Source: Actinomycetota bacterium (lineage in GTDB: Bacteria; Actinomycetota; AC-67). From it: DNA of 40,382 bases. The DNA is taken from positions 1 through 40,382 of the forward strand of contig JAIVGO010000102.1 in the NCBI GenBank assembly GCA_020201525.1. The letters run 5' to 3'. The notes beneath the pieces were generated by a model, which saw only the letters and a program-made list of their open reading frames with translations, was not told where the DNA came from and made no database searches. Both the position numbers and the translations under genes were made by a program. Within the stretch, counting starts at the first letter, position 1, and every line of letters begins with the position of its first letter. Of the stretch, positions 8,048-16,801 are shown piece after piece.

Positions 8048-8839
8048 GTGAAACTCATGGGCACGGTCGCGATCGTCACCGGAGCAGCTTCGGGCATCGG
8101 GGAAGCCACGGCGCGCGAGTTCGCTCGCCGCGGTGCGATCGTCGTCGCCGTGGACAGAAACGCCGAGCGCCTGGCGGTCGTCGCGCAAGATCTCGTGGAC
8201 ACGTCGCCGACATCCTGTTTCGAGGTCATCGATGTGACATCCCGTACCGAGGTTGAAAAGGCCGTTGCTACCGTGACCCATACCTTCGGACGCGTCGACA
8301 TCGTCTTCAACAACGCCGGCATCCCCTTGCACAAGCATGTGATCGATACCACACCTGAGGAGATCGAAAAAGTATTCGCGGTGAACTTTTTCGGCGCGAT
8401 GTATTTCACGTCGGCCGTGCTTCCCGGAATGCTCGAGCGCAAGCGCGGCTCGATCATCAACGTCACCTCGGTCGCCGGCTACATCCCCAATCCGCGTGAG
8501 GCGGCCTACGGAGCAACGAAGGCGGCCTTGTCGATGTGGTCGCACGGGCTGCAGAACGAGCTCTACGGAACCGGCGTGCACGTCGGTGTCATCAGCCCAG
8601 GACCAACGGCAACGGAGATCTGGCGTACATTCGAGTCGCCGGCGTCGTATTCGGGAAAGCTCTATCCCCCGTCGGTGGTCGCCAGGGCTGCGGTGAAGAT
8701 GGTCGAGCGCAACATCGGGCACATGACCGCGCCCCGGCAGTACGGACTGCTCGGGGCGATGTATCCGATCTTCGGCCGTCAGATGCGCTGGGGGCTTCGC
8801 CGCTTCGATAAGGACGCGCAGAGCCGGCTCAAGAGATGA
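8048..8839 (+). CDS. SDR family oxidoreductase
   Basis: A 263-residue classical short-chain dehydrogenase. The cofactor motif TGAASGIG is at residues 11-18, NNAG at 88-91, and the catalytic Ser141, Tyr154 and Lys158 (YGATK) are in place. Asp36 after the second strand (VAVDRN) suggests NAD rather than NADP. The C-terminus is long and basic (MRWGLRRFDKDAQSRLKR), as in SDRs that associate with membranes or lipids. GTG 8048 is chosen because it follows a -10-like box by 6 bases; an in-frame ATG lies at 8057. It overlaps the SURF1 gene by 4 bases (ATGA), so the two are translationally coupled. Substrate unknown. Confidence 0.9.
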   Translation: MKLMGTVAIVTGAASGIGEATAREFARRGAIVVAVDRNAERLAVVAQDLVDTSPTSCFEVIDVTSRTEVEKAVATVTHTFGRVDIVFNNAGIPLHKHVIDTTPEEIEKVFAVNFFGAMYFTSAVLPGMLERKRGSIINVTSVAGYIPNPREAAYGATKAALSMWSHGLQNELYGTGVHVGVISPGPTATEIWRTFESPASYSGKLYPPSVVARAAVKMVERNIGHMTAPRQYGLLGAMYPIFGRQMRWGLRRFDKDAQSRLKR

Positions 8840-9618
8840 CGTCGTTCGCATTTGCGCGCACGCGCCGCTGGGTGCTCGGGCACATCACCGTTCTCGTTTT
8901 CGTATCGCTTTTCGTCGTCGCCGGACGATGGCAGCTGCACCGAATGCACGAGCGCCAAGCTTTCAATCGCGGCCTCGCGTCGCGTAGCGTGCAGCCCCCG
9001 GAGCCGCTGGACACGTTGATCGAACATGCGGAGTCCGGGGCCTACCGCCGGACGGAAGCGACGGGGACGTATCTGAGTAGTGAAGAAGTGCTCCTCGAAG
9101 GGCGATCACTGAACGGCCGCGCGGGACGCGACGTCTTGACACCGCTGCTCGTCAGGCCCGGTGTCGCGCTGATCGTGGACCGAGGCTGGATCCCGATTTC
9201 CGACACACCGATCGCCGAAGCCGCCGCGCCGGCCGGAACCGTACGCGTCACCGGGCTGCTGCTCCCGAGCGAGCGCGGCATCGGCGTCGCAGTCCCGCAA
9301 GGTACCGATCAGCCCGGCGTCTCGCATGTGGACCTGATGAAGCTCGGCACGCACATGCCGTTCACGTTGCTGCCGCTGTACTTACACATGCAGACGCAAA
9401 CGCCGTCGCAATTGGGCGACCTGCCGACACCGCGCGCAATCACAAAGCAGGATGCGGGGCAGAACCTGAACTACGCAGTGCAGTGGTTCATCTTCGCTGC
9501 AATCACACTCATCGGCTACGGCTTCTTCCTACGCCGCGGCGCGCGCGACGCCAAAAAGCACTTACCAGGATTCGAATCCGTAGCGGGGGTACGGGCCGAG
9601 GACGAGATACTCGAATAA
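8836..9618 (+). CDS. SURF1 family cytochrome oxidase biogenesis protein
   Basis: A 260-residue membrane protein of the SURF1 family, which helps assemble aa3-type cytochrome c oxidase, probably during haem a insertion. It has the family layout: a first transmembrane helix (about residues 12-32) ending in the conserved GRWQLHRM, a large outer domain with GTYLSSEEVLLEGRS and LIVDRGWIP, and a second helix near 215-235 preceded by NLNYAVQWF. No cox genes lie beside it. Its ATG overlaps the SDR stop (ATGA). The last 57 bases overlap the end of the convergent gene on the other strand. Confidence 0.92.
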   Translation: MTSFAFARTRRWVLGHITVLVFVSLFVVAGRWQLHRMHERQAFNRGLASRSVQPPEPLDTLIEHAESGAYRRTEATGTYLSSEEVLLEGRSLNGRAGRDVLTPLLVRPGVALIVDRGWIPISDTPIAEAAAPAGTVRVTGLLLPSERGIGVAVPQGTDQPGVSHVDLMKLGTHMPFTLLPLYLHMQTQTPSQLGDLPTPRAITKQDAGQNLNYAVQWFIFAAITLIGYGFFLRRGARDAKKHLPGFESVAGVRAEDEILE

Positions 9619-10647
9619 CCCGAAGCCGGTCGTACCGTCGGGCAGATCAAATCGCGCAACCGAATCCACCAAACCGTACATCGCGTCCTGGCCCGCCTGG
9701 GTGGTCAAGTCCCACGTCTTTCCTTGCACGACGAGCGCACCTTGGTACATCCCGTGCCGCCAATCGGCGTCGAACCCGTAGCCGGTTCCGATACCGACGT
9801 GCATGCGCAGCAGAGGCGTAACGCGTACCTCGAAGTCACCGAAGCGCAGCACAGCTCGCTCGATCTCCCGTGTGCCCTCGATGAACGTGAGCTCGTGCTC
9901 CGGTCGGCCGATCGGCGCCGGCTCGCCGCCGCCGGACGCGAACGAACGCACGAACGAAGCCTCTTCGAGAATGCGTTCGCCGTCGGGGCGCTCTTGCGTA
10001 ACGAAATACATCGCACGGTCGCCGGCGCGGAACGGCGCGTAGATCCAAAAGAATCCGGGCAGCATCTGCGTGCCGTGAATGCCCGGCGGCTCGGGCTCCC
10101 CGATTGGGCGCACGCCCCAGGAGCGGTCGCGCGATCCTTGCCACCGGTCGGGCGCGACCTCGTACGTGCGGCCTGCCGAATGCAGGACGCCCGACCACGA
10201 ACCCGTCTGCGCGAAGCGAGACGTGTCGATGACTACGCGGCCGAACGACCGATCGAGATGACGCGGTTCGAGATGCGCCGGATCGAATCCGTCCCACGTC
10301 AGATCGAAATCGAGACCCCATTCGTTCGCTTCCAAAACGAATCGAAGCCGCCGAAGCCCTTCGAGTACCTCGATGCGAAACGGTCCGACCGACAGATCTG
10401 CACGATCCCCCAGCTCCCGCGACGCGCGCACCACCGTATGCGAACGCCTGTCGTTGATCACCGCGAACGCGTCGGTCACGCCGAGGTTCGGGTACACGCC
10501 CATACCCATGACGAGAAAGAGATCGCCGTCCGGCGTGTGACAATTGAAGTAGAACCGGTCGTAGAAGTTGCGGTCGCTCGTGGCAACGTGGCGGATGGGC
10601 TCGGCAATCTGATGAACGGGAAGGTCGTCGAAAGGCGACAGCGACAC
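9562..10647 (-). CDS. Conserved protein of unknown function (possible AttH/CrtC-like lipocalin fold)
   Basis: A 361-residue soluble protein without signal peptide or membrane helix. It is rich in beta-strand patterns and aromatic residues, with RDRSWGVRPIG near residues 172-182 and FWIYAPFRAGDRAMYFV near 200-216. This layout recalls two-domain lipocalin-like proteins of the AttH/CrtC type, but I do not recognise it with certainty. The GTG at 10647 lies 3 bases after the stop codon of the kinase-like gene, with AGAAGG about 8 bases upstream. It is the last gene of the six-gene minus-strand run, so a role with that catabolic set is likely. Its end overlaps the SURF1 gene by 57 bases. Confidence 0.7.
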   Translation of the reverse strand: MSLSPFDDLPVHQIAEPIRHVATSDRNFYDRFYFNCHTPDGDLFLVMGMGVYPNLGVTDAFAVINDRRSHTVVRASRELGDRADLSVGPFRIEVLEGLRRLRFVLEANEWGLDFDLTWDGFDPAHLEPRHLDRSFGRVVIDTSRFAQTGSWSGVLHSAGRTYEVAPDRWQGSRDRSWGVRPIGEPEPPGIHGTQMLPGFFWIYAPFRAGDRAMYFVTQERPDGERILEEASFVRSFASGGGEPAPIGRPEHELTFIEGTREIERAVLRFGDFEVRVTPLLRMHVGIGTGYGFDADWRHGMYQGALVVQGKTWDLTTQAGQDAMYGLVDSVARFDLPDGTTGFGLFEYLVLGPYPRYGFESW

Positions 10648-10650
10648 GCG

Positions 10651-11709
10651 TCAGACCTTCTTTTCGTCCATGATGGCGGTCAGCAGGATCGTGCCGGTGT
10701 TTTGCGTGGCCATCAGCCGCGCGCCCTCGAGAATTCCGGTGTCTTCGAGGAGATCGAACACGCGGGTCAGGATCGCGGCGTAGTGCGCCGCGCCGAGCAG
10801 CTCCCACCATCCATACTCGGCCGCGCTTCTGTCCGTTCCCCTCTCCCACAGGGTGATGGTCTCCTCGTAGGACGGAAAGCCTTCCAGGCGCGGCGCGCCG
10901 CAGGATTCACTGTGATGCCGGTCGAGCAGCATGAACCACGCCAGATCACTCAGCGGATCGCCGATCGTCACCATTTCCCAATCGAGAATCGCACGGACGC
11001 TTCCGGCGTCGTCGAACAGGATGTTGCCGATGCGTGCGTCGCCCCAGCACAGCGCCGGCTCGACGTCGGAAGGCATCTTCGATTCGAGCAGATCGAATGC
11101 CCGTTCCACGAGCGGGTAGCTCCGTCCTTGCAGCACCCACGCGAGGTACTCACGGTCACGCTTCAGCTGATCGGCGGCGCTGATCACCGGCAGTTCCGAG
11201 AGCTTGCCACCGCGCCGGTCCGTGCGATGCACGGCGATCATCGCGTCGAGACCGTTGCGCCAGATGCGACCCCGAACGTCCGGCGTGACGGCGTGCAGCC
11301 ATCCGTCGACGTGATACGGCGGGTTGTCCGTCGGCGCCCGCCCGTCGACTCGCGTCATCACGAAGAAGCGAGCGCCGATCGCAGACGAGTCGGGCTCATA
11401 CCAGAGAATCTCGGGCACCGTTAGGCCCGCTTCATACAACGCGCGGATGACGTCCACTTGCGTCTCGAACACGGTGTCGGGAAAGACCTGATGACCGCTC
11501 GGCTCCAAGCGCACGGCGAGCCCTCGCGTGCGACGCTCACCGCCGTCGGTCCAGGCCGCGTCCACGAGAATCGTCTCGTTCGAAAATCCTGAATACGCGG
11601 GACCGCCGAGACCCGAAAGCGACACATCCGGGACGCCGAGCTTTCGCGCGAGCCACACCGCGAAGTCGCGGCGAAACAGGCCTTCGTCGCGCTGCGCTGC
11701 GATGGGCAC
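10651..11709 (-). CDS. Phosphotransferase family protein (APH/ACAD10-type kinase)
   Basis: A 352-residue kinase-fold protein of the aminoglycoside phosphotransferase superfamily, in the branch related to the N-terminal kinase part of ACAD10. The catalytic loop is CWGDARIGNILF, with Asp224 and Asn229, and the metal-binding Asp243 is in ILDWEM. The His usual before the catalytic GD is Trp here, as is common in this branch. In such operons these proteins often accompany acyl-CoA or hydroxyacid breakdown genes and may phosphorylate a hydroxylated intermediate; this is an inference, not an assay. It lies 5 bases after the aldehyde dehydrogenase gene and 3 before the next one. Confidence 0.88.
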   Translation of the reverse strand: MPIAAQRDEGLFRRDFAVWLARKLGVPDVSLSGLGGPAYSGFSNETILVDAAWTDGGERRTRGLAVRLEPSGHQVFPDTVFETQVDVIRALYEAGLTVPEILWYEPDSSAIGARFFVMTRVDGRAPTDNPPYHVDGWLHAVTPDVRGRIWRNGLDAMIAVHRTDRRGGKLSELPVISAADQLKRDREYLAWVLQGRSYPLVERAFDLLESKMPSDVEPALCWGDARIGNILFDDAGSVRAILDWEMVTIGDPLSDLAWFMLLDRHHSESCGAPRLEGFPSYEETITLWERGTDRSAAEYGWWELLGAAHYAAILTRVFDLLEDTGILEGARLMATQNTGTILLTAIMDEKKV

Positions 11710-11714
11710 GAAGC

Positions 11715-13160
11715 CTAACCGAGCTTCGGAATGATCGATTTGTACTCGAGGTACTGCTCGAGCCCTTCTTTGCCGAACTCGCGTCCGATGCCCGAGGACT
11801 TGTAACCACCGAACGGCGCGATGAAGTCCATCACGTACGTGTTCACGGCGTACGTTCCGGTCCGGACACGACGGGCGATTTCGACGGCATGATCCGTGTC
11901 GTTCGTCCAGACCGATCCTGCAAGGCCGTAATCGCTGTCGTTGGCGATTCGAACGGCGTCGTCCTCATCCTCATACGGAATCACCGTGATGACGGGCCCG
12001 AAGATCTCTTCGCGTGCGATACGCATGTCGTTGTTCGCGTTCGCGAAAACGGTCGGCTGAACGTACCAGCCCCTCTCGATGCCGCTCGGGCGGCCGTTAC
12101 CGCCGACCGTGACGCGCGCGCCTTCTTCTTGTCCGAGCGCGATGTACTTCTCCACGCGCTCTTGCTGGCGGCGCGCGACGAGCGGGCCGATTTCCGTCGC
12201 GGGATCCGCCGGATCGCCGACGTTCAGGCCGGACACCATCGACGAAATCGCATCGACGACTTCGTCGTAGCGATTGCGGCTTGCAAGGATGCGCGACTGC
12301 GCGACGCACGCCTGCCCGTTGTTCATAAGCGACGCGAGCTTCAGCCCCTCGGTCAGCACCCCGAGATCGGCGTCGTCGAGGACGATGCCGGCCGACTTGC
12401 CGCCGAGCTCCAAAGACACGCGCTTCAGCTGCTCGCCGCAAATGGCGCCGATCTTGCGGCCGACGGCCGTCGACCCCGTGAACGCGATCTTGTCGACGCC
12501 CGGATGACGAACGAGATACTCGCCGACGTCGCGTCCCGCGGGCACGATGCTGACGACGCCTTCGGGAATGCCCGCGGCTTCGATCATCTCCGCCATGAGC
12601 ATGCCGTCGAGCGGCGTTTCTTGCGCCGGCTTCAGAACGATCGTGCAGCCGGCAACGAGCGCGGGCGCGAGCTTGGACATCGCCGTGAACTGCGGCACGT
12701 TCCACGGAATGATTGCACCGACCACGCCGACCGGCTCGCGGCGCACGATGACGTCGCTGCCGAAGACGCCTTGCCGCGTTTCTTCCCACGGATACGTCGC
12801 GCCGATCTGCAGGAACGCATTGAGAATCATCCAGGGCGTCGGCGCTTGTGCGATGTTCGAAAACGTAATCGGCGATCCCATCTCTTCGGTGATGAGCGCC
12901 GCCATCTCCGGCATGCGCGACGAGTAGAGCGCAGAGAAATTCGTAAGGATCGCAAGCCGCTCGTCGGGCGACATGCGCGGCCAGGGTCCGTTGTCAAACG
13001 CATTGCGGGCCGCTTCAACGGCGCGGTCGATATCGGCCTCCGTCCCTTCCGGCACCGCCGCGATGACTTCTTCGGTGTGCGGCGACACGACCTCGATCAC
13101 TTGGGAGGTTGCCGGCGCAGTCCATCTGCCACCGATGAAAAGCTTGTCGTATGTGCGCAC
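11715..13160 (-). CDS. NAD(P)-dependent aldehyde dehydrogenase
   Basis: A 481-residue aldehyde dehydrogenase that would oxidise an aldehyde to an acid. The oxyanion Asn154 is in PWNVP, the general base Glu251 in ELGGKS and the nucleophile Cys285 in NGQAC. AFTGSTAVGRKIG marks the cofactor region. The C-terminal FGGYKSSGIGREFG is the usual signature of broad-substrate members. The start is GTG at 13160, preceded by AAAGGGG at about 6 bases; a longer reading to 13208 is less likely. It follows the MDMPI gene after 92 bases, the only sizeable gap in the run, so it may have its own promoter. Substrate unknown. Confidence 0.93.
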   Translation of the reverse strand: MRTYDKLFIGGRWTAPATSQVIEVVSPHTEEVIAAVPEGTEADIDRAVEAARNAFDNGPWPRMSPDERLAILTNFSALYSSRMPEMAALITEEMGSPITFSNIAQAPTPWMILNAFLQIGATYPWEETRQGVFGSDVIVRREPVGVVGAIIPWNVPQFTAMSKLAPALVAGCTIVLKPAQETPLDGMLMAEMIEAAGIPEGVVSIVPAGRDVGEYLVRHPGVDKIAFTGSTAVGRKIGAICGEQLKRVSLELGGKSAGIVLDDADLGVLTEGLKLASLMNNGQACVAQSRILASRNRYDEVVDAISSMVSGLNVGDPADPATEIGPLVARRQQERVEKYIALGQEEGARVTVGGNGRPSGIERGWYVQPTVFANANNDMRIAREEIFGPVITVIPYEDEDDAVRIANDSDYGLAGSVWTNDTDHAVEIARRVRTGTYAVNTYVMDFIAPFGGYKSSGIGREFGKEGLEQYLEYKSIIPKLG

Positions 13161-13252
13161 GGCGCACCCCTTTCGCAATGACAAACACCCTGTCGGATCT
13201 GCTAACACTCAATGTGCCAGGAAAGCGGCCTCCAGCACAAGCGAGAGCGGCT

Positions 13253-14020
13253 CTATAGCTCCGAATTCTCGACCCAACGGTCGAGCAGGCCGCGATCACC
13301 GTCGATCGTGATGTGGGGATCGCCCGGTTCCCTGCGCCCATAAAAGAACAGGAGCAAGTCACTCGGGGCCGCGTGGACCGTGGCGCCTGCCGGCGCGTCC
13401 TCGTCGTGATTCCAGGTAAAGCCCTCGGGCACCAAGCTCACCAGCCACGTCGCACCCTCACAGCGGAAGCGAAGCGCTTCGTTGTCGCCGCGAAGCTCCT
13501 TCACGTTCGGCCGGAAGTAGACGGCGTGCTTCAGATTGTCGAGGAACTCATCGATGCCGTCGATCGCCACCGCCGGATCGATGGACGGCTCACGGCCGAG
13601 GGTGAACAGCGCGTCGGCATGATGCACCGCGGTTTCGTGCAGTTGCCGTCGAGACCAAAATCGCACGTGCTTGTCCGATCCCCACGACCACATCGCGGCG
13701 TCAGCATCCGCGTTGCGCAAGTTCGCGACCAGCTCCTTGCCTCCCGAACGGATCCACTCCGGCAGCTCCGGCGGCGGCGGAACTTTCCAATTGATCTTCT
13801 CGCGTGCGAGGCGCTCTTGAGCAATTTCGGCGACCATCGCCCCCGCCCAGCGATGGACGCCGCCGAGGTGCTCGATCAAATCGGCCATCGTCCAATCCGG
13901 GCACGTCGGAACCTTTGCGTTCCAATCCGCACTCGCAATCGTGCCGGCGAGCGCTTCGATTTCCGTCCCGAGCCGGTCGCAATACCATTTGTGATCCGCC
14001 TGGTGACACGTGGCCGTCAT
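13253..14020 (-). CDS. Maleylpyruvate isomerase/mycothiol-type DinB-fold protein
   Basis: A 255-residue protein of the MDMPI_N/DinB-like superfamily, actinobacterial enzymes that include mycothiol-dependent maleylpyruvate isomerase and mycothiol transferases. Metal-binding His candidates are in LIEHLGGVHRW near residue 50 and ETAVHHADA near 140. VPTCPDWTMADLIEH is the typical N-terminal motif. The C-terminal part matches the second MDMPI domain, with LLLFFYGRREP near the end. The ATG at 14020 overlaps the stop of the LLM gene (ATGA), which fixes the start. Substrate unknown; the family alone does not prove mycothiol use. Confidence 0.85.
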   Translation of the reverse strand: MTATCHQADHKWYCDRLGTEIEALAGTIASADWNAKVPTCPDWTMADLIEHLGGVHRWAGAMVAEIAQERLAREKINWKVPPPPELPEWIRSGGKELVANLRNADADAAMWSWGSDKHVRFWSRRQLHETAVHHADALFTLGREPSIDPAVAIDGIDEFLDNLKHAVYFRPNVKELRGDNEALRFRCEGATWLVSLVPEGFTWNHDEDAPAGATVHAAPSDLLLFFYGRREPGDPHITIDGDRGLLDRWVENSEL

Positions 14021-14859
14021 GTTCCGAGAGTACCACCGGCCAGCGCACGCAGTGCATCGATCGCTTCGCGCGAGCGGGACCACGGCGACACGATCAAACG
14101 GTCAACACCCGCTTCAGCCCACCGGCGCACATCGCCGGGGCTCGGGTTCACCGCGCCGACAGAGATTTCGAACGCGAGATGCGAGCGGCCGGCATCAGCG
14201 CAGAGCTCGTGGAGCCGGGCGACGATCGGTCCGATCGACTCAACGTCCACATCCATGCCGACCCAGCCGTCTCCGGCACGTGCCGCACGACGTAAAGCCG
14301 CATCCGACATCCCACCGATAAGGACCGGTGGATGCGGCTTCTGCACCGGCTTCGGTTCGAAGGCAACCGCACCGAAATCCCAGAACTCGCCGTGATGCTC
14401 GATGACGTCCTCGGTCCAGAGTCGCTTGCAGACCTCGAGCGCTTCGTCGAGCCTGCGACCCCGCGAGGCAAAATCAAGCCCTGCCGCGCGCCACTCGGCT
14501 TCGAGCCACCCGGCGCCGACGCCGCAGATCGCACGCCCGCCGGATACGACGTCGAGCGTCTGTACGGCACGCGCGGCGACGAACGGATGCCGGAGCGCCA
14601 AGTTGTACACGTGCGTCGCAAGACGAATGCTGTGCGTCTTGCCGGCGAGAAACGACAAGTACGCAAACGCATCGAACACGGGCGTGCGTGGCGGCACCGG
14701 CGGATGGTCGTCGCCTCGGTGAGGTGAGCCCGCCATGGCGACCGGAAAGACCAAGTGCTCCGGCAGCCATACCGATTCGTACCCAAGCTTTTCGGCTTCG
14801 AGCGTAACATCGACGAAGAACGCAGGGTTCAGTCGCCCGAGTGCGACGCCGAGCTTCAC
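14017..14859 (-). CDS. LLM class F420-dependent oxidoreductase
   Basis: A 280-residue luciferase-like (TIM barrel) oxidoreductase of the group that uses coenzyme F420 in actinobacteria. It begins MKLGVALGRLNP, with AEKLGYESVWLPEH near residues 22-35, and carries DVVSGGRAICGVGAGWLEAE near 103-122, the usual cofactor-binding segment. HPPVLIGGMSDAALRRAAR follows. These enzymes reduce or oxidise alcohols, enones or similar compounds. GTG 14859 overlaps the stop of the upstream SDR (GTGA) and its own stop overlaps the MDMPI start (ATGA): a three-gene translationally coupled block. Confidence 0.92.
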   Translation of the reverse strand: MKLGVALGRLNPAFFVDVTLEAEKLGYESVWLPEHLVFPVAMAGSPHRGDDHPPVPPRTPVFDAFAYLSFLAGKTHSIRLATHVYNLALRHPFVAARAVQTLDVVSGGRAICGVGAGWLEAEWRAAGLDFASRGRRLDEALEVCKRLWTEDVIEHHGEFWDFGAVAFEPKPVQKPHPPVLIGGMSDAALRRAARAGDGWVGMDVDVESIGPIVARLHELCADAGRSHLAFEISVGAVNPSPGDVRRWAEAGVDRLIVSPWSRSREAIDALRALAGGTLGT

Positions 14860-15632
14860 GGCGAAAACGACTCGCCGTCTCGGCGCCAGCCGCCGGCCGC
14901 GAAGTTGCCGCCGTCGACATGAAGCGTCGTTCCGGTGACGAAGCGTGAAAGATCCGACGCGAGGAAAACGACGGCGCCGGCGACATCGTCGGGATGGCCA
15001 CGCACCGGGAGCGGCGTTCGCGGATCGCCGAGATCCCCGACGCCGGGCGTCGGGATGACATCCGGCGCAACGCAGTTCACGCGGATATTTTTGGAACCAA
15101 GCTCGAGTGCGAGCGATTTCGTGAGATTGTCGACGGCAGCCTTCATCGCCGCATAGATCGCATACCCCGGCGCCGCGCGATGCGCCTCAATCGACGTGAT
15201 GTTGATGATCGATCCGCCGGACGCCGACATGAGCGGCACGACTCCCCGGATGAAACGTGTGACGCTCGTGAAGTTCTCACGCACCAGCGCGTCCTGACCC
15301 TTCTCGTTCACGTCCATAAACGCGGCATGGAACCCACCGCCGGCGTTGTTCACCAAGACGTCTACACGGCCGAATTCACCGCCGACACGGTCACAGAACT
15401 CACCAACCGCGTCGCCGTCGCGAACATCGAGGACGGCGGACAGCGAGCGCCGCCCGGTGCCGTCGATCTCTTTCGCGACGATCGCCAGGTTGTCGCCATC
15501 GCGATCGCACAGCGCGACGTCTGCACCGAACCGCGCGAGCGCGAGCGCAACCGCCCTTCCGATGCCGGCGGCCGCGCCGGTCACGACTCCAATGCGCCCG
15601 GCGAGCAACGGAGTAGACGTGTCGAGAGCCAT
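14856..15632 (-). CDS. SDR family oxidoreductase
   Basis: A 258-residue classical short-chain dehydrogenase. It has TGAAAGIG at residues 18-25, NNAGGG near 95-100, and Ser147, Tyr160 and Lys164 as the catalytic set. The C-terminus has the typical FLASDLSRFVTGTTLHVDGG. ALCDRD after the second strand favours NAD. It is the first gene of the six-gene minus-strand run. I chose ATG 15632; a GTG at 15662 would add 10 residues and cannot be excluded, since neither has a good ribosome site. It ends in a 4-base overlap with the LLM gene. Confidence 0.9.
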   Translation of the reverse strand: MALDTSTPLLAGRIGVVTGAAAGIGRAVALALARFGADVALCDRDGDNLAIVAKEIDGTGRRSLSAVLDVRDGDAVGEFCDRVGGEFGRVDVLVNNAGGGFHAAFMDVNEKGQDALVRENFTSVTRFIRGVVPLMSASGGSIINITSIEAHRAAPGYAIYAAMKAAVDNLTKSLALELGSKNIRVNCVAPDVIPTPGVGDLGDPRTPLPVRGHPDDVAGAVVFLASDLSRFVTGTTLHVDGGNFAAGGWRRDGESFSP

Positions 15633-15749
15633 CGCGGCGGTACGGTACTGCTCCGCCCGCACCCTCGTCTACCACGGACAAACCAGGGAAGAAGGAACTC
15701 GCCGTGGCTCGTCGAATACTGTGCGATACCTCACTCGGGCAAGGGGCTC

Positions 15750-16748
15750 TTGAAGACACTCCTTCGTTCCATTCTGGTTGCGGCCGTGCTGATCGCGTCC
15801 GCCGCCATGCCGTCGGCAAGCCCGGCGCAGGGACTCACGCAGGAGAAGTGCGCAGGCACCGAAACGCTTGCACCCACCGTATGGAAGAGCGTCGGAGACG
15901 TGCTCGAGAATCTCTTGTTCGCCGATGGATCCATCTGGATCTCCGACTCGACGGCGGGCAAGATTCGCCGGTTCGACCACGCAGGGAACGAAGGCACCGG
16001 GCTTGCCGTCGCGAGTCCCGGCGGGCTCGCGGAAGCGCCGGACGGAACGATCTTCGGGGGTGCAGGCGACGGCTTGCCCAACGCGCTCACGCGCGCGCAT
16101 CTGTCGAAGGTCATTCGCTTTTCGCCGACGAATCCGGCCGGATATACGACCGTCGGCGAAGGCTTCAACATGGTGAACGGCCTCACGCTGTCACCGGGCG
16201 GCGACCTCTACTTCTCCAACGACGTCGATTACGGATTGATGATGATCCCAAGCGCCACCACAACGCCCGGGACGCCGGCCGAGCTGGCACACATCTGGGG
16301 AACGAACGGGCTCGTCATCGATCCTGCGGGTCAAAACCTGTACGCGAACATCACATTCGACCAACGGTCCCCCATCGAAAGGATTCCGCTCGCGGCGCCG
16401 GGTACGCACGCCACCGTAGCGCAGCTGAGCCTTGGTGTTGTTTCGCTGGAGCCGAATGTCTATGGAAGCCCCGACACCGACGCCCCGCTGCTCGGCGTGA
16501 AGGGGCTGGACGACATCACGCGGGACGCAGCCGGAAATCTCTACCCCGTGGCGAACGGCACCGGGGAACTGCTCCGGGTGAACCCGGCGACAGGCGCCGC
16601 GTGTCTCATCACGGGCGGCCTTCAGAACCCGTCGAGCGTGCGCATCGCACCGGAAGGCTCCGCGTTCTCCGATCTCAACCCGGCGACGCTCGACTTCTAT
16701 ATCACTGAGTTTTCCGGCAACGTCCGCATCGTGCGCTACGTACCGTAA
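15750..16748 (+). CDS. Secreted SMP-30/gluconolactonase-like beta-propeller
   Basis: A 332-residue exported protein with a probable TTG start at 15750 (AAGGGG at 15741-15746 is only 3 bases before it). The N-terminus MKTLLRSILVAAVLIAS then AAMPSASPAQG is a signal peptide. The rest has repeated propeller-blade patterns such as LLFADGSIWISDSTAGKIRR, GGLAEAPDGTIFGG, VNGLTLSPGGDLYFSND and LDDITRDAAGNLYPV, as in SMP-30/gluconolactonase/LRE or NHL-like proteins. The substrate, if it is an enzyme, is unknown. No in-frame ATG or GTG start lies upstream in a sensible position. It is followed by the SRPBCC gene after 53 bases. Confidence 0.75.
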   Translation: MKTLLRSILVAAVLIASAAMPSASPAQGLTQEKCAGTETLAPTVWKSVGDVLENLLFADGSIWISDSTAGKIRRFDHAGNEGTGLAVASPGGLAEAPDGTIFGGAGDGLPNALTRAHLSKVIRFSPTNPAGYTTVGEGFNMVNGLTLSPGGDLYFSNDVDYGLMMIPSATTTPGTPAELAHIWGTNGLVIDPAGQNLYANITFDQRSPIERIPLAAPGTHATVAQLSLGVVSLEPNVYGSPDTDAPLLGVKGLDDITRDAAGNLYPVANGTGELLRVNPATGAACLITGGLQNPSSVRIAPEGSAFSDLNPATLDFYITEFSGNVRIVRYVP

Positions 16749-16801
16749 CAGCCGCCCCGAGAGAGTACGCTGCGGGTGGGCGTCAACTGAGGGAGGGGTC
16801 A

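Noticed and set aside
9724-11424. Long plus-strand open frame (566 codons) opposite the kinase-like and unknown genes
   Set aside because: Antisense shadow; no start signal or domain, and the minus-strand genes have clear motifs and coupled starts.
11889-13181. Plus-strand open frame (430 codons) opposite the aldehyde dehydrogenase
   Set aside because: Antisense shadow of a gene with all catalytic residues.
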